Source: Campylobacter concisus
GTDB lineage: Bacteria; Campylobacterota; Campylobacteria; Campylobacterales; Campylobacteraceae
Length of the DNA stretch: 64,000 bases
Direction of reading: 5' to 3'
NCBI RefSeq assembly: GCF_003048535.1
Contig: NZ_PIRQ01000001.1
Location: 62,001-126,000, forward strand
Shown: positions 23,763 through 32,501 of the stretch, piece by piece
Layout of the letters: each line of letters opens with the position of its first letter
How positions within the stretch are numbered: position 1 is the stretch's first letter
Made by a program: the position numbers and the translations under genes
Notes under the pieces: generated by a model
The model's input: the letters and a program-made list of their open reading frames with translations, nothing else
Told to the model about the DNA's origin: nothing
Database searches by the model: none

Positions 23763-25166
23763 ATGAAAAATTTATATCTGGATACAAGAATTTTAGACGA
23801 GCGAGTGAGCAAGAAATTTGGCCTTAGTGAAGAGCTTTTAATGGAAAACGCTGCCGCTGGCATAGCAAATTTCATCCGTAAGAAATTTAAAAAAGGCGAG
23901 AGGGTGCTTGGCATTTGCGGTGGTGGGAATAACGGTGCTGACGTGCTTTGTGCTTTAAGGATGTTAGAGGGCGAGTTTGAATGCGAATTTATCTTAGCTA
24001 GTCAGAATTTAAAGCCACTAGCCATTAAGCAGCTTGAGCGAGCTAAATCTGCTGGTGTGCGAGAGAGTAAAGACGCAGAAAATAGCTTAAATAGCGCAAA
24101 ATGCGTCATAGACGGGCTTTTTGGTTCTGGTTTAAATAGAAATTTAGACGAAAATCACATAGAGCTTATCTCAAAGATAAACAAAAACTCTGCCTACACT
24201 ATCGCTTGTGATATGCCAAGTGGGCTAAGTAGTGACGGCAAGATGCTAGGTGCTTGCGTAAAAGCGGACATCACGATCACAATGGGAGCTAGAAAGCTTG
24301 GGCTCTATAGCGATGCTGCAAAAGACTTTGTTGGCAAGATAAAGGTCGCTGATCTTGGTATAAGCGCTCAAAACTATGAGTGCAAGAGCGACTATCACTT
24401 GCTTAAAAAGTGCGACCTCGTGCTTCCAAATAGAAAAAATCAATGCGTAAATAAGGGCGACTTTGGCCACGCATTTATCATATCTGGCGAGCACATAGGA
24501 GCTAGCATGCTTTGCGCAAAGGCGGCATTTGCTTTTGGGGCTGGGCTAGTTAGTGTGATAAGTAATGAGAACCTAAATTTGCCAACACATATTATGCAAG
24601 CAAGCAAGATAAGTGAGAAAATGAACGCTGGAGCAGTTGGCATGGGACTTGGTGAAAAGGGCATAGAAGAGCTTGATGTGCAAATTTTAAAGGGCAAAAA
24701 GCTTGTTCTTGACGCTGATATCTTTTACAGTCCAAAAGTGCTTGATTTATTAAATGAAAACTGTATTTTAACGCCCCATCCAAAGGAATTTTGCTCACTT
24801 TTAAAGCTTTGTAATATAGCAGATATTGACGTAAAAACATTGCAAGAAAATAGATTTGCTTATGCTAAGGCTTGGAGTGAGAAATTTAAGGCCGTGCTAG
24901 TACTTAAAGGAGCAAACACTATAATCGCCAAAGACGGGCAAATTTTTGTTATGCCTTATGGTAAAAATATACTTGCAAAAGGTGGCAGTGGTGACGTGCT
25001 AAGCGGACTTGTGCTTGCCCTTTTAGCTCAAGGCTACGAGCCACTGGATACTGCCATCTCGGCTACACTAGCTCATGCACTAAGCCTTAAAAATTTCAAA
25101 AAAAATAGCTACGCGCTCGAGCCAACAGACATTATAAAAGGAGTAAAATGCTTACGAAAAAGATAG
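23763..25166 (+). CDS. nnr: Bifunctional NAD(P)H-hydrate epimerase / ADP- or ATP-dependent dehydratase
   Basis: Repairs damaged NADHX and NADPHX. 467 residues. The N-terminal YjeF epimerase domain has LLMENAAAGIANF and GICGGGNNGADVL. The C-terminal ribokinase-like dehydratase domain starts near 225 with KGDFGHAFIISGE and contains LTPHPKEF, VLKGANTII and the nucleotide-binding AKGGSGDVLSG. It follows comM by 2 bases and overlaps purN by 19 bases, so it belonged to the operon now cut by the transposon. Confidence 0.93.
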   Translation: MKNLYLDTRILDERVSKKFGLSEELLMENAAAGIANFIRKKFKKGERVLGICGGGNNGADVLCALRMLEGEFECEFILASQNLKPLAIKQLERAKSAGVRESKDAENSLNSAKCVIDGLFGSGLNRNLDENHIELISKINKNSAYTIACDMPSGLSSDGKMLGACVKADITITMGARKLGLYSDAAKDFVGKIKVADLGISAQNYECKSDYHLLKKCDLVLPNRKNQCVNKGDFGHAFIISGEHIGASMLCAKAAFAFGAGLVSVISNENLNLPTHIMQASKISEKMNAGAVGMGLGEKGIEELDVQILKGKKLVLDADIFYSPKVLDLLNENCILTPHPKEFCSLLKLCNIADIDVKTLQENRFAYAKAWSEKFKAVLVLKGANTIIAKDGQIFVMPYGKNILAKGGSGDVLSGLVLALLAQGYEPLDTAISATLAHALSLKNFKKNSYALEPTDIIKGVKCLRKR

Positions 25167-25735
25167 CCGTACTTTTTAGCGGTAGTGGCTCAAATTTAGA
25201 AGCGATACTTAAAAAAGTTCATAATCAAATTTTTAATGGCATAAAGATCGAAGTTTGCCTTTGTATCTGCAACAAGCCGGGCGCATACGGTATAGAGCGT
25301 GCTAAGAAATTTGGGCTTGATACGACGATAATAGAGAGTGCCAAATTTGCAAATAGAGAAGAATTTGACGCTGCAGTTGTGGAGCAAATTTTAAAAAGTG
25401 GCGCTGAACTAACAGTGCTTGCTGGGTTTATGAGGATATTAACTCCTGTTTTTACATCACAGATAAAAGCCATAAATTTACATCCTTCTATATTGCCACT
25501 TTTTAAGGGTGCTCATGCAATAAAAGAGAGCTTTGAGAGCGATATGATGATAGGTGGTGTGAGCGTTCACTACGTGAGCGAGGAGCTTGACGGAGGTAAA
25601 CTCATCGCACAAAGAGCGTTTGAAAGAGAAGATGGTATGAGCTTGGAGGATTGGGAGAGCAAAATCCATGCGATAGAGCATGAAATTTTGCCTGAGAGCA
25701 TAATAAAAATTTTAATAAAGGAAACAAATGTTTGA
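25148..25735 (+). CDS. purN: Phosphoribosylglycinamide formyltransferase PurN
   Basis: Transfers a formyl group from 10-formyl-THF to GAR in purine synthesis. 195 residues. The motif FSGSGSNLEAI is near the N-terminus; INLHPSILPLFKGAHA contains the catalytic histidine, and VSEELDGG the catalytic aspartate. It overlaps nnr upstream and the terC-family gene by 8 bases downstream. Confidence 0.95.
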   Translation: MLTKKIAVLFSGSGSNLEAILKKVHNQIFNGIKIEVCLCICNKPGAYGIERAKKFGLDTTIIESAKFANREEFDAAVVEQILKSGAELTVLAGFMRILTPVFTSQIKAINLHPSILPLFKGAHAIKESFESDMMIGGVSVHYVSEELDGGKLIAQRAFEREDGMSLEDWESKIHAIEHEILPESIIKILIKETNV

Positions 25736-26450
25736 ATGGTTTAGTTCGCCAGAAGCGTGGATATCACTACTTACGTTAACTGGCTTAGAGATAGTTTTAG
25801 GCATAGATAACATTATATTTATCGCTATTTTGGTAGGTAAACTACCTCCGCAGCAGCGCGGCAGTGGTAGGATTGTTGGCTTAGGGCTAGCTATGGTGAC
25901 TAGAATTTTACTTTTACTTTCATTGTTTTGGATCATGAAGCTTACGAAGCCACTCTTTACTATCGCAGAATTTAGCATAAGCGGCCGAGATTTGGTGCTT
26001 ATACTGGGCGGTCTATTTTTACTTGTAAAATCAACCCTTGAAATACATTCTAGTGTTTCTGGCGAAAGCGAAGAACATAAAAATAGTAAAAAATTACATG
26101 CAAATTTCTTGGTTATTGTAAGTGAGATAGCTGTTTTGGATATCGTTTTTTCTCTTGATAGTGTTATCACAGCTGTTGGAATGGCTGAGCATATAGAGAT
26201 AATGATCATAGCTGTTATTTTAGCAGTTGGCGTGATGATGCTAGCGTCAAAAGGTATTTCTAATTTTGTGGACAATAATCCAACAATAAAAATTTTAGCA
26301 CTTGCATTTTTGGTGCTTGTGGGTATAACTCTTGTTGCAGAAGGATTAGGTTTTCATATTCCAAAGGGATATATCTATTTTGCGATGGCGTTTTCATTGG
26401 CAGTAGAAAGCATAAATATCTATGCTAAAAAGAAAGTGTTAGCTAAATAA
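25728..26450 (+). CDS. TerC-family integral membrane protein
   Basis: 240 residues with seven or so hydrophobic helices. The family acidic motifs lie within the membrane: LEIVLGIDNIIF (residues 19-30) and VLDIVFSLDSVI near 140. These probably bind a metal ion. TerC relatives act in metal (often manganese) efflux or in loading exported enzymes; the specific role here is not known. It is last in the operon and is followed by a non-coding region. Confidence 0.85.
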   Translation: MFEWFSSPEAWISLLTLTGLEIVLGIDNIIFIAILVGKLPPQQRGSGRIVGLGLAMVTRILLLLSLFWIMKLTKPLFTIAEFSISGRDLVLILGGLFLLVKSTLEIHSSVSGESEEHKNSKKLHANFLVIVSEIAVLDIVFSLDSVITAVGMAEHIEIMIIAVILAVGVMMLASKGISNFVDNNPTIKILALAFLVLVGITLVAEGLGFHIPKGYIYFAMAFSLAVESINIYAKKKVLAK

Positions 26451-26874
26451 TATTTTTACGATGATGAAAAAGCTAATGATATGATGGATAAAATGTTAAT
26501 CAAAAAATTCTAGCCCGAAAAGATAAATCTGTTTAAATTTAAAGGTAAAATTTTGATAAGCATGAAAGGTGTAATAGAAAATAGATCAATGTTTGTTTCG
26601 TTGCATATTAGTTAAAATATTCTTATCAAGCTACTAAAAATCCGTGAAATAAAGGTTAAATTTGTAGTAGATAGCAAAATAGAGAAGCATAGAAAGCTAG
26701 CTCGTTTAAAAGATTATGTATTTAGTAAAGCGCTAATTAATATTTTTGATCAAATTATTTTTTATATATAATTTCTATTAATTTAAGTGTTTTTTAATTG
26801 ACTTTATAAAAAAAACAAGTTAGAATACGACTTTTTAATGAGGTAGTGGCATAAACTTACAAACACGACTCAGG
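26451..26874. other. Intergenic region upstream of the tRNA cluster
   Basis: About 424 bp of AT-rich sequence with no ORF of useful length on either strand. The only clear signal is the tRNA promoter at its right end. Short frames here (for example near 26480) show no recognisable similarity. Confidence 0.6.
26798..26826 (+). promoter_or_regulatory. Promoter of the first tRNA block
   Basis: TTGACT (26798-26803), a 17-base spacer and TAGAAT (26821-26826), about 48 bases before tRNA-Pro. This is a near-consensus sigma-70 promoter with a recognisable -35, as expected for a strong stable-RNA unit. Confidence 0.75.
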
Positions 26875-26952
26875 CGGGGTGTAGCGCAGTCTGGTTAGCG
26901 CATCTGGTTTGGGACCAGAGGGCCGAAGGTTCGAATCCTTTCACCCCGACCA
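26875..26952 (+). tRNA. tRNA-Pro (anticodon TGG)
   Basis: The acceptor stem CGGGGTG pairs with CACCCCG. The anticodon loop is TTTGGGA with TGG, the T-loop is TTCGAAT, and CCA is encoded. It is the first gene of the block. Confidence 0.96.
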
Positions 26953-26960
26953 TGTTAAAT

Positions 26961-27038
26961 GGTGAGTGTAGCTCAGTCGGTTAGAGCATCAGATTGTGGT
27001 CCTGAGGGTCGTGGGTTCGATTCCCATCACTCACCCCA
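26961..27038 (+). tRNA. tRNA-His (anticodon GTG)
   Basis: Acceptor arms are GTGAGTG and CACTCAC, with the extra G(-1) at 26961 opposite discriminator C, diagnostic for histidine tRNA. The anticodon loop is TTGTGGT. CCA is encoded. Confidence 0.96.
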
Positions 27039-27044
27039 TTTTGG

Positions 27045-27121
27045 GCGCTCGTAGCTCAATTGGATAGAGCGACAGACTTCGGATCTGTAGGTTATGGGTT
27101 CGACTCCTATCGGGCGCGCCA
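27045..27121 (+). tRNA. tRNA-Arg (anticodon TCG)
   Basis: Acceptor GCGCTCG/CGGGCGC (one G-T pair), anticodon loop CTTCGGA between ACAGA and TCTGT, CCA encoded. Confidence 0.94.
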
Positions 27122-27134
27122 CTTAATACTTTAT

Positions 27135-27211
27135 GCGCTCATAGCTCAGCTGGATAGAGCAACGGCCTTCTAAGCCGTAGGCCTCAGGTTCGAATCCTGA
27201 TGGGCGTACCA
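27135..27211 (+). tRNA. tRNA-Arg (anticodon TCT)
   Basis: Acceptor GCGCTCA/TGGGCGT, anticodon loop CTTCTAA between ACGGC and GCCGT, CCA encoded. Confidence 0.94.
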
Positions 27212-27226
27212 CTTTATTATTGTTGT

Positions 27227-27311
27227 GCGGATGTGGTGAAATTGGCAGACACGCCAGACTTAGGATCTGGTGCCCCACGGCGTGAAGGTTCAAGTCCTTT
27301 CATCCGCACCA
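27227..27311 (+). tRNA. tRNA-Leu (anticodon TAG)
   Basis: 85 nt with a long class II variable arm (TGCCCCACGGCGT). Acceptor GCGGATG/CATCCGC, anticodon loop CTTAGGA, CCA encoded. Last gene of the first block. Confidence 0.95.
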
Positions 27312-27399
27312 TTCTTTTTATAGTTTGAGATAATCTTATGTTATTAAAAATTAAAGTTAGCCTTTGTTATAGAAAGTATTAGGTACTTTTTCTTGTTTC

Positions 27400-27428
27400 T
27401 TGACATGTAATAATGTTTTTTGTATAAT
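27400..27428 (+). promoter_or_regulatory. Promoter of the second tRNA block
   Basis: Perfect consensus TTGACA (27400-27405), 17-base spacer, TATAAT (27423-27428), 22 bases before tRNA-Lys. Confidence 0.85.
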
Positions 27429-27450
27429 CTCAATTCTTTTTTAAGCAAAT

Positions 27451-27526
27451 GTCTTGCTAGCTCAGTCGGTAGAGCATCTCACTTTTAATGAGGGGGCCGT
27501 TGGTTCGAATCCAACGCAGGACACCA
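27451..27526 (+). tRNA. tRNA-Lys (anticodon TTT)
   Basis: Acceptor GTCTTGC/GCAGGAC, anticodon loop CTTTTAA between TCTCA and TGAGG, CCA encoded. Confidence 0.94.
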
Positions 27527-27539
27527 TTTTTGGGTTTAT

Positions 27540-27615
27540 GACCCTTTCGTCTAGTGGCTCAGGACTCTACTTTCTCTGTGTAGAAACAGAGGTTCAAATC
27601 CTCTAAGGGTCGCCA
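27540..27615 (+). tRNA. tRNA-Glu-like (anticodon CTC by alignment)
   Basis: Acceptor GACCCTT/AAGGGTC, T-arm AGAGG/CCTCT, CCA encoded. Aligned by length to glutamate tRNAs, the anticodon arm is CTACT-TTCTCTG-TGTAG, which reads CTC but leaves a T-T mismatch at pair 31-39. A 9-base loop with TCTAC/GTAGA arms is the alternative fold. The isotype is therefore a little uncertain. Confidence 0.75.
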
Positions 27616-27633
27616 GATATTTTTTAAATTTTA

Positions 27634-27709
27634 GGTCGCTTAGCTCAGTTGGTAGAGCGCCACCCTTACAAGGTGGATGTCATAAGTTCGAGTCTTATAG
27701 CGACCACCA
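27634..27709 (+). tRNA. tRNA-Val (anticodon TAC)
   Basis: Acceptor GGTCGCT/AGCGACC, anticodon loop CTTACAA between CCACC and GGTGG, CCA encoded. Confidence 0.95.
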
Positions 27710-27717
27710 TTTTAGGT

Positions 27718-27794
27718 GCAGCGGTAGTTCAGTTGGTTAGAATGCCGCCCTGTCACGGCGGAGGTCGCGGGTTCGAGCCCCGTCCGCTGCGCCA
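27718..27794 (+). tRNA. tRNA-Asp (anticodon GTC)
   Basis: Acceptor GCAGCGG/CCGCTGC, anticodon loop CTGTCAC between CCGCC and GGCGG, CCA encoded. Confidence 0.95.
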
Positions 27795-27915
27795 TCCATT
27801 AAACCTTAGGTTAAGGTCATGTCTAATAAAGCACCCATTATTGAGTATCAAATTAAATTTTAAGATTATAAGTTCTAAGATAACACTTTAAGATTTATTA
27901 TTACTATTTAATCTT

Positions 27916-27991
27916 GCCTCGTTAGCTCAGTTGGTAGAGCATATCACTCTTAATGATGGGGTCGTAGGTTCGAGGCCTACACGGGGCACCA
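27916..27991 (+). tRNA. tRNA-Lys (anticodon CTT)
   Basis: Acceptor GCCTCGT/ACGGGGC, anticodon loop CTCTTAA between TATCA and TGATG, CCA encoded. It stands 121 bp after tRNA-Asp and so may have its own promoter. Confidence 0.9.
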
Positions 27992-27999
27992 TCCATTTT

Positions 28000-28074
28000 G
28001 GCCCATTCGTCTAGCGGTTAGGACACCAGCCTCTCACGTTGGTAACACGAGTTCGAGTCTCGTATGGGTCACCA
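28000..28074 (+). tRNA. tRNA-Glu (anticodon CTC)
   Basis: Acceptor GGCCCAT/ATGGGTC, anticodon arm CCAGC-CTCTCAC-GTTGG reading CTC, T-arm ACGAG/CTCGT, CCA encoded. Confidence 0.92.
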
Positions 28075-28612
28075 TTTTTCTAATCCTTGTTGCTTTTCAA
28101 TTTATTACACAGAAATTTTTCTAGAAAATTTCTTCAAAATTTGTACTGATTTGCTTAGAAAATTGCTACTAAAAAAGTAAAATTATTTTTTATAATGTTG
28201 CTCAATGGATGTGTAATAAAGTAATAAAATTTAGAAGATAATTTGCAATAAGCTAAAAATCTTTATAAATATAATAAAAGTACATCATAGAAACGTGATT
28301 ACAGAGCGTTACAAGTTGTTTTTGCTTTGATCTATTGGGTAAAAAACTTATTAAGCATTTTTAATTTTTAAGCTTATAAAACGTAAAACAGCCTACATTT
28401 GTTAATAAAGATTTTAAGATCATACCAGGGCTCGTGCGTTAAAATCATTAAGGCTTACGATAAAATATAGCTATTTTTATAATATAAAGAGCATTTGATG
28501 GCAATATAAAAAATTAAATACGTAATTGAAGAAAGCTTAACTTAAATAGCAAAAATAAAGGTTAAAATTTAAGCTCAAATATAAAACTAGCAAACAAGCT
28601 ATTTCTTTGCAT
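28075..28612. other. Intergenic region between tRNA cluster and pflA
   Basis: About 538 bp, AT-rich and full of stops in all frames. I find no gene, repeat, integrase fragment or clear terminator. It is the space between convergent transcripts (tRNAs rightward, pflA leftward). Confidence 0.6.
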
Positions 28613-30988
28613 TTAGTTTTTACCTATCATATCAAGCTTAGCTTTGCAAGCATCTTTATACGGGCTTACAAAATTTGAGTCAGAGCACTCGTTTAAATAA
28701 GGCCTAGCCAACTTAAACTGCTTTTGTCTTATATAAATTTCACTTATCAAATTTAAAGCGTGTAAGCGATCTTCTGGTTCAAGCTTCATGTTTAGTATAA
28801 ATTTCGCCTCATCAAGTGCCTCACCTAGGTTATCTGTCTTTAATAATGCTTCTGAGTAGTTAAAATTTATCTTTGGCGAAAATGTATTTATTTTGGCTTT
28901 TGTTTGTAGCTCAAGAGCTTTTTTAGCATACGTTGTAGCGATAGCGTAGTCATTACTTTTTATCGCGTAGTCGCTTATAGCTGTATATGCTTCGATAATC
29001 TTAAAGTCTTGGCCTCTTAGCTGCTCGATAGCGCTAATGGTTGAGATCGCCTCCGTAAAGCGTTTTAATGCAAGCAATGAGTAAAACCTATCAAAAAGAG
29101 ATGGTGTTGGATCTGAGTATTCGACTGATGAGCCAAGTGAAAGCGCATCATTTGCAGTAATGATCGCATGCTCATAGTCTTTGTTTTTATATAAAATTTT
29201 GCTCAAATTTACCAGCCACTCAACTCTGTCTTCTAAATTTTCATCTTTTGCATGAGCTTTTGTTAACTCAAGTGCATCGTTGTAGCGGGCCGTTCTGTAA
29301 TAGCAGTTAAAGAGCTTAAATTGTGGTAATGAAATTTTATTTATATCGTAGTTTTCAAGTAAATTTATAACAGCCGTGCAATCATCTTTTATAAAATACT
29401 CTTTTGTAAGCTCTAGCGCAGCTTCATTTATTAGATCCATTGCCTTGCTTAAATTTCCATCTTTTGCCATGGTTTTGTAAGATAGTGCATCGGAGAATTT
29501 GCGCTCTTTAATATCCAGCTCAAGCTCGCTTATTAAAGCCTTTTGGCTAATATTTGTTCCAGCATATTTTTCAATTAGCTCTTTATATCTTGCATGAAGT
29601 GCAGTAGTATTTTTATCCTCTTCTTCAAAAAATAACCCATCTTTTGCTTTAGTGACTTCATCGATATAATCACCATATTTAAACTCTGTCTCATATCTAT
29701 TTAAGTATTCGTATGCTTTTTTCTCATCTTTTGTTTTGGCTAGATTTAGTGCTAAATTTTTTAAAGCAACTTCATAAAAATCTTTCGTCCTATCGCTATT
29801 GTTTATCAAGATTTCATAAATTTTAGCAGCCACATCAGGCATATCTTTACTGGCAAATGTGGTTGCAAGATTCATCGACTTTGTTGGGTTGTTCATAAAA
29901 AATTTTTCATTCGCATTTGCGATTTTTAGTATAAATTTCTTTGCTTCATCAAATTTTTCTTTATCAATATTTGCATCAGCTAGGCTTAGTGCTGCTCTAC
30001 TTGCAATGTCGATGTCGTTTGTGGAGTAAAGCACTTTTTCATAGTCTTTTAGAGCCTCCTTTTGTCTGCCTATCTTGTAGAGATAATCAGCGTAATCAAG
30101 CGCTGTAAGTTTTGTAAATTTTGAGTTTGCGTGCTCTTCGTTTAAGATATCAAGCATATATTTTGCATCACTTGCGATGCTATCTTTTAGGTAGGCTCTA
30201 GCGATTAGGTAGAGCACCTCTGGATAGTTTTCATCAGATGGGAATTTTCTGATCCAAGCCCTACCTTCGCTTACGATATCTTTTGGCTCGATCTCTTCAA
30301 ACTCATTTTTTGTCTCAAAAATTTTATCAAGAGCCCTTAGACGAAATAGTAAAAATTCACTTGAAAAAAGGCTATTTGGATGCCTTTTTATCGCTGTTTG
30401 AGTATCTTTTACTACATTTTCATAAGCGCCCTTTTCATAAGCTCTTTTTATGCTTATGTATATATCAATGTCATTACTATCAAGCCCAGCAATAGGGGCT
30501 TTGTTAAGATCAAGCGCTCCAATACTAGGATTTAGCATATCTTTAAAATCAGGTTTAAAATTTAGCCCAGACTTTCTCTTGCTATTTTCAATGAGCGAAG
30601 TATCTATAATGATGCTAAAGTGTTTTGAAATGGTTGTTTTTGGGCTATCTTGTACGTTTTGGCTACTATAAAGCTCAGTTTTTATATTTAGCAGTTTTGA
30701 CGGTGCTTTTGGCATTATGACGATAAAAAGCTTGCCATCTTGTTTTTTGTATTTTATATCCATTAGTGGTAGCGTCGTGTCCTCGATGTTAGGCAAAATT
30801 CCATCATCGAGCATGCAGACGTAGCGCTTTGTATCATAGGCTAAAATTTGCTCCACACATTCAAATTCTTGCTCATCACTTAGTTGTAGGACGCTGTAAG
30901 GCTTATTGCCATTTGCGCCGCTGTTTAGACTAAGGCTAAAAGCAGTTAGATAAAGCGGAAAAAATAAAATGATTAAGAGCTTTTTCAT
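28613..30988 (-). CDS. pflA: PflA, periplasmic TPR protein of the flagellar motor
   Basis: 791 residues from ATG at 30988. An upstream ATG would add 18 residues, but the internal start gives a proper signal peptide (MKKLLIILFFPLYLTAFS) and the family length. The mature part is a small N-terminal beta domain followed from about residue 180 by many TPR-like helical pairs (for example AKYMLDILNEEHANS, ALKDYEKVLY). PflA of Campylobacter jejuni (about 788 residues, paralysed-flagella locus) occupies the same place just after nuoN and builds part of the motor scaffold that widens the stator ring. The identification rests on position, length and architecture. Confidence 0.87.
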   Translation of the reverse strand: MKKLLIILFFPLYLTAFSLSLNSGANGNKPYSVLQLSDEQEFECVEQILAYDTKRYVCMLDDGILPNIEDTTLPLMDIKYKKQDGKLFIVIMPKAPSKLLNIKTELYSSQNVQDSPKTTISKHFSIIIDTSLIENSKRKSGLNFKPDFKDMLNPSIGALDLNKAPIAGLDSNDIDIYISIKRAYEKGAYENVVKDTQTAIKRHPNSLFSSEFLLFRLRALDKIFETKNEFEEIEPKDIVSEGRAWIRKFPSDENYPEVLYLIARAYLKDSIASDAKYMLDILNEEHANSKFTKLTALDYADYLYKIGRQKEALKDYEKVLYSTNDIDIASRAALSLADANIDKEKFDEAKKFILKIANANEKFFMNNPTKSMNLATTFASKDMPDVAAKIYEILINNSDRTKDFYEVALKNLALNLAKTKDEKKAYEYLNRYETEFKYGDYIDEVTKAKDGLFFEEEDKNTTALHARYKELIEKYAGTNISQKALISELELDIKERKFSDALSYKTMAKDGNLSKAMDLINEAALELTKEYFIKDDCTAVINLLENYDINKISLPQFKLFNCYYRTARYNDALELTKAHAKDENLEDRVEWLVNLSKILYKNKDYEHAIITANDALSLGSSVEYSDPTPSLFDRFYSLLALKRFTEAISTISAIEQLRGQDFKIIEAYTAISDYAIKSNDYAIATTYAKKALELQTKAKINTFSPKINFNYSEALLKTDNLGEALDEAKFILNMKLEPEDRLHALNLISEIYIRQKQFKLARPYLNECSDSNFVSPYKDACKAKLDMIGKN

Positions 30989-31010
30989 TCCGCCATTATA
31001 GTTAAATTTT

Positions 31011-32501
31011 CTAAAATCCTGAAGCAAAGACAAAATGCCCAATAAATTCTAAAATCGCCCCAGAAAAGAAAAAGGCAAAGACCGTTCCGGCCACTGCGAT
31101 GCCAACTATTACCTTTAGTGCCATCGAGACGTTTGCGGTGTAGAGGTTTTTATCTTTTACGATAGGCTCTTTTAAAAACATAAAGACAATGAGCTTTAGG
31201 TAGTAGTAGATAGCAATCGCCGAGTTTATCATGATGATGAGGCTAAGCACGACATAGTCAGCTTTTATGAGCGAGGCTACAAGTACCATTTTGCCCCAAA
31301 ATACGCTAAAAGGCGGTATGCCAGCAAGGGCTATCATAAAAATTCCCATTATCACGGCATAGCTTGGTAAAATTTTAATAAGCCCTGAAAATTTCTCAAA
31401 TGGATGTTTAAAACGCTTATCCCAGCAGACTACATCGTCGCACCTTGCCACCCAGAGCATAGAAAATGCGCCCAAATTTGCAAACAAAAACATGATCCAG
31501 TAGAAAAACAAGGCGACATTTGCCTCGTGAGAATTTGCTACAAGCGCGCAAAGCACGACACCAGCGTGAGCTATGGAGCTAAAAGCGAGCATCCTTTTTA
31601 CGTCTTTTTGCACTAGCGCCATGATGTTTGCAAGGCTCATCGTAAGCACGGCGATGATGTAGAGCATATCTTTTATCCATGGAATTTGTGAACCCTCAAG
31701 CATCGCAAAAATTCTTAACGCGACGATAAATGCTGCTACCTTTGGCACGATCGACATATAGCCTGCTAGCGGGGCATTTGAGCCTTCATAAACGTCTGGG
31801 ATCCATGTGTGAAATGGTATGAGTGAGAGCTTAAAGCCAATGGCTGAGGCGATGAAAACGCAGCCAAGTAAGATGATCAAATTTTGATTTAGGCTAAGAT
31901 CTTTTATCACAACGCCGATACGATCGATGTCTATTGAGTTTGTCGCTAGATAAAACATCGCTATTGCCATCGCAAAAAAGCCAGCCGAGAGCGAGCCCAT
32001 AGCAAAGTATTTAATGGCAGCTTCTACGCTTTTTGCCTTATTATGAAGGGCGATTAGGGTGTAGAGGCAAAGCGAGCTGATCTCAAGGCCTAAAAAGATA
32101 ATGAGTAGGTTATTTGAGCTCACCATAAATAAAAATCCAGCAATCATAAACAAAAATAGAGCGTAATACTCGTAAATTTTATACTCAAAATACTCTTTTG
32201 TGCTAAGTGCAAGCGGGATAAAAAGGGATGAAGCAATGAGGATGATGACTTGAGAAATGACCGAAACGCCATCAACCAAAAGCATATCCCAAAAGCTAAG
32301 GCTAAGACCGTTAAAATCAAGTATTAGACCTAAATTTACAAATATTGCGATGATACAAAATACGCAGTAGAAATTTCTTGAAAGATCCTTTTTTATGGTG
32401 CCAACGATTAAGATAAAAAGCGCAAAAATTATCATGCTAAGCATCGGAGCAACCGAAGATAAAGAAATTTCTTTAAGGTCTAAAAAGGCTATTTCGTTCA
32501 T
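31011..32501 (-). CDS. nuoN: NADH-quinone oxidoreductase-like complex I subunit N
   Basis: 496 residues, about 14 transmembrane helices. One of three antiporter-like proton-pumping subunits of the membrane arm. The conserved discontinuous-helix region includes FKLSLIPFHTWIPDVYEG with a helix-breaking proline, and KDVKRMLAFSSIAHAG contains the central lysine helix. The start overlaps nuoM by 4 bases; pflA follows 22 bases later. Confidence 0.96.
   Translation of the reverse strand: MNEIAFLDLKEISLSSVAPMLSMIIFALFILIVGTIKKDLSRNFYCVFCIIAIFVNLGLILDFNGLSLSFWDMLLVDGVSVISQVIILIASSLFIPLALSTKEYFEYKIYEYYALFLFMIAGFLFMVSSNNLLIIFLGLEISSLCLYTLIALHNKAKSVEAAIKYFAMGSLSAGFFAMAIAMFYLATNSIDIDRIGVVIKDLSLNQNLIILLGCVFIASAIGFKLSLIPFHTWIPDVYEGSNAPLAGYMSIVPKVAAFIVALRIFAMLEGSQIPWIKDMLYIIAVLTMSLANIMALVQKDVKRMLAFSSIAHAGVVLCALVANSHEANVALFFYWIMFLFANLGAFSMLWVARCDDVVCWDKRFKHPFEKFSGLIKILPSYAVIMGIFMIALAGIPPFSVFWGKMVLVASLIKADYVVLSLIIMINSAIAIYYYLKLIVFMFLKEPIVKDKNLYTANVSMALKVIVGIAVAGTVFAFFFSGAILEFIGHFVFASGF

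Noticed and set aside
27649..27891. 80-codon open frame across the tRNA-Val and tRNA-Asp genes
   Set aside because: It overlaps two clear tRNA genes on the same strand and its sequence is their translation. No RBS.
26875..28074. tRNA cluster as an attachment site for an integrated island
   Set aside because: No integrase, no repeated 3' tRNA fragment and no foreign genes lie next to it; both sides are core genes.
30989..31042. Longer N-terminus for pflA
   Set aside because: It would overlap nuoN and place 18 polar residues before a signal peptide. The internal ATG fits the family length.
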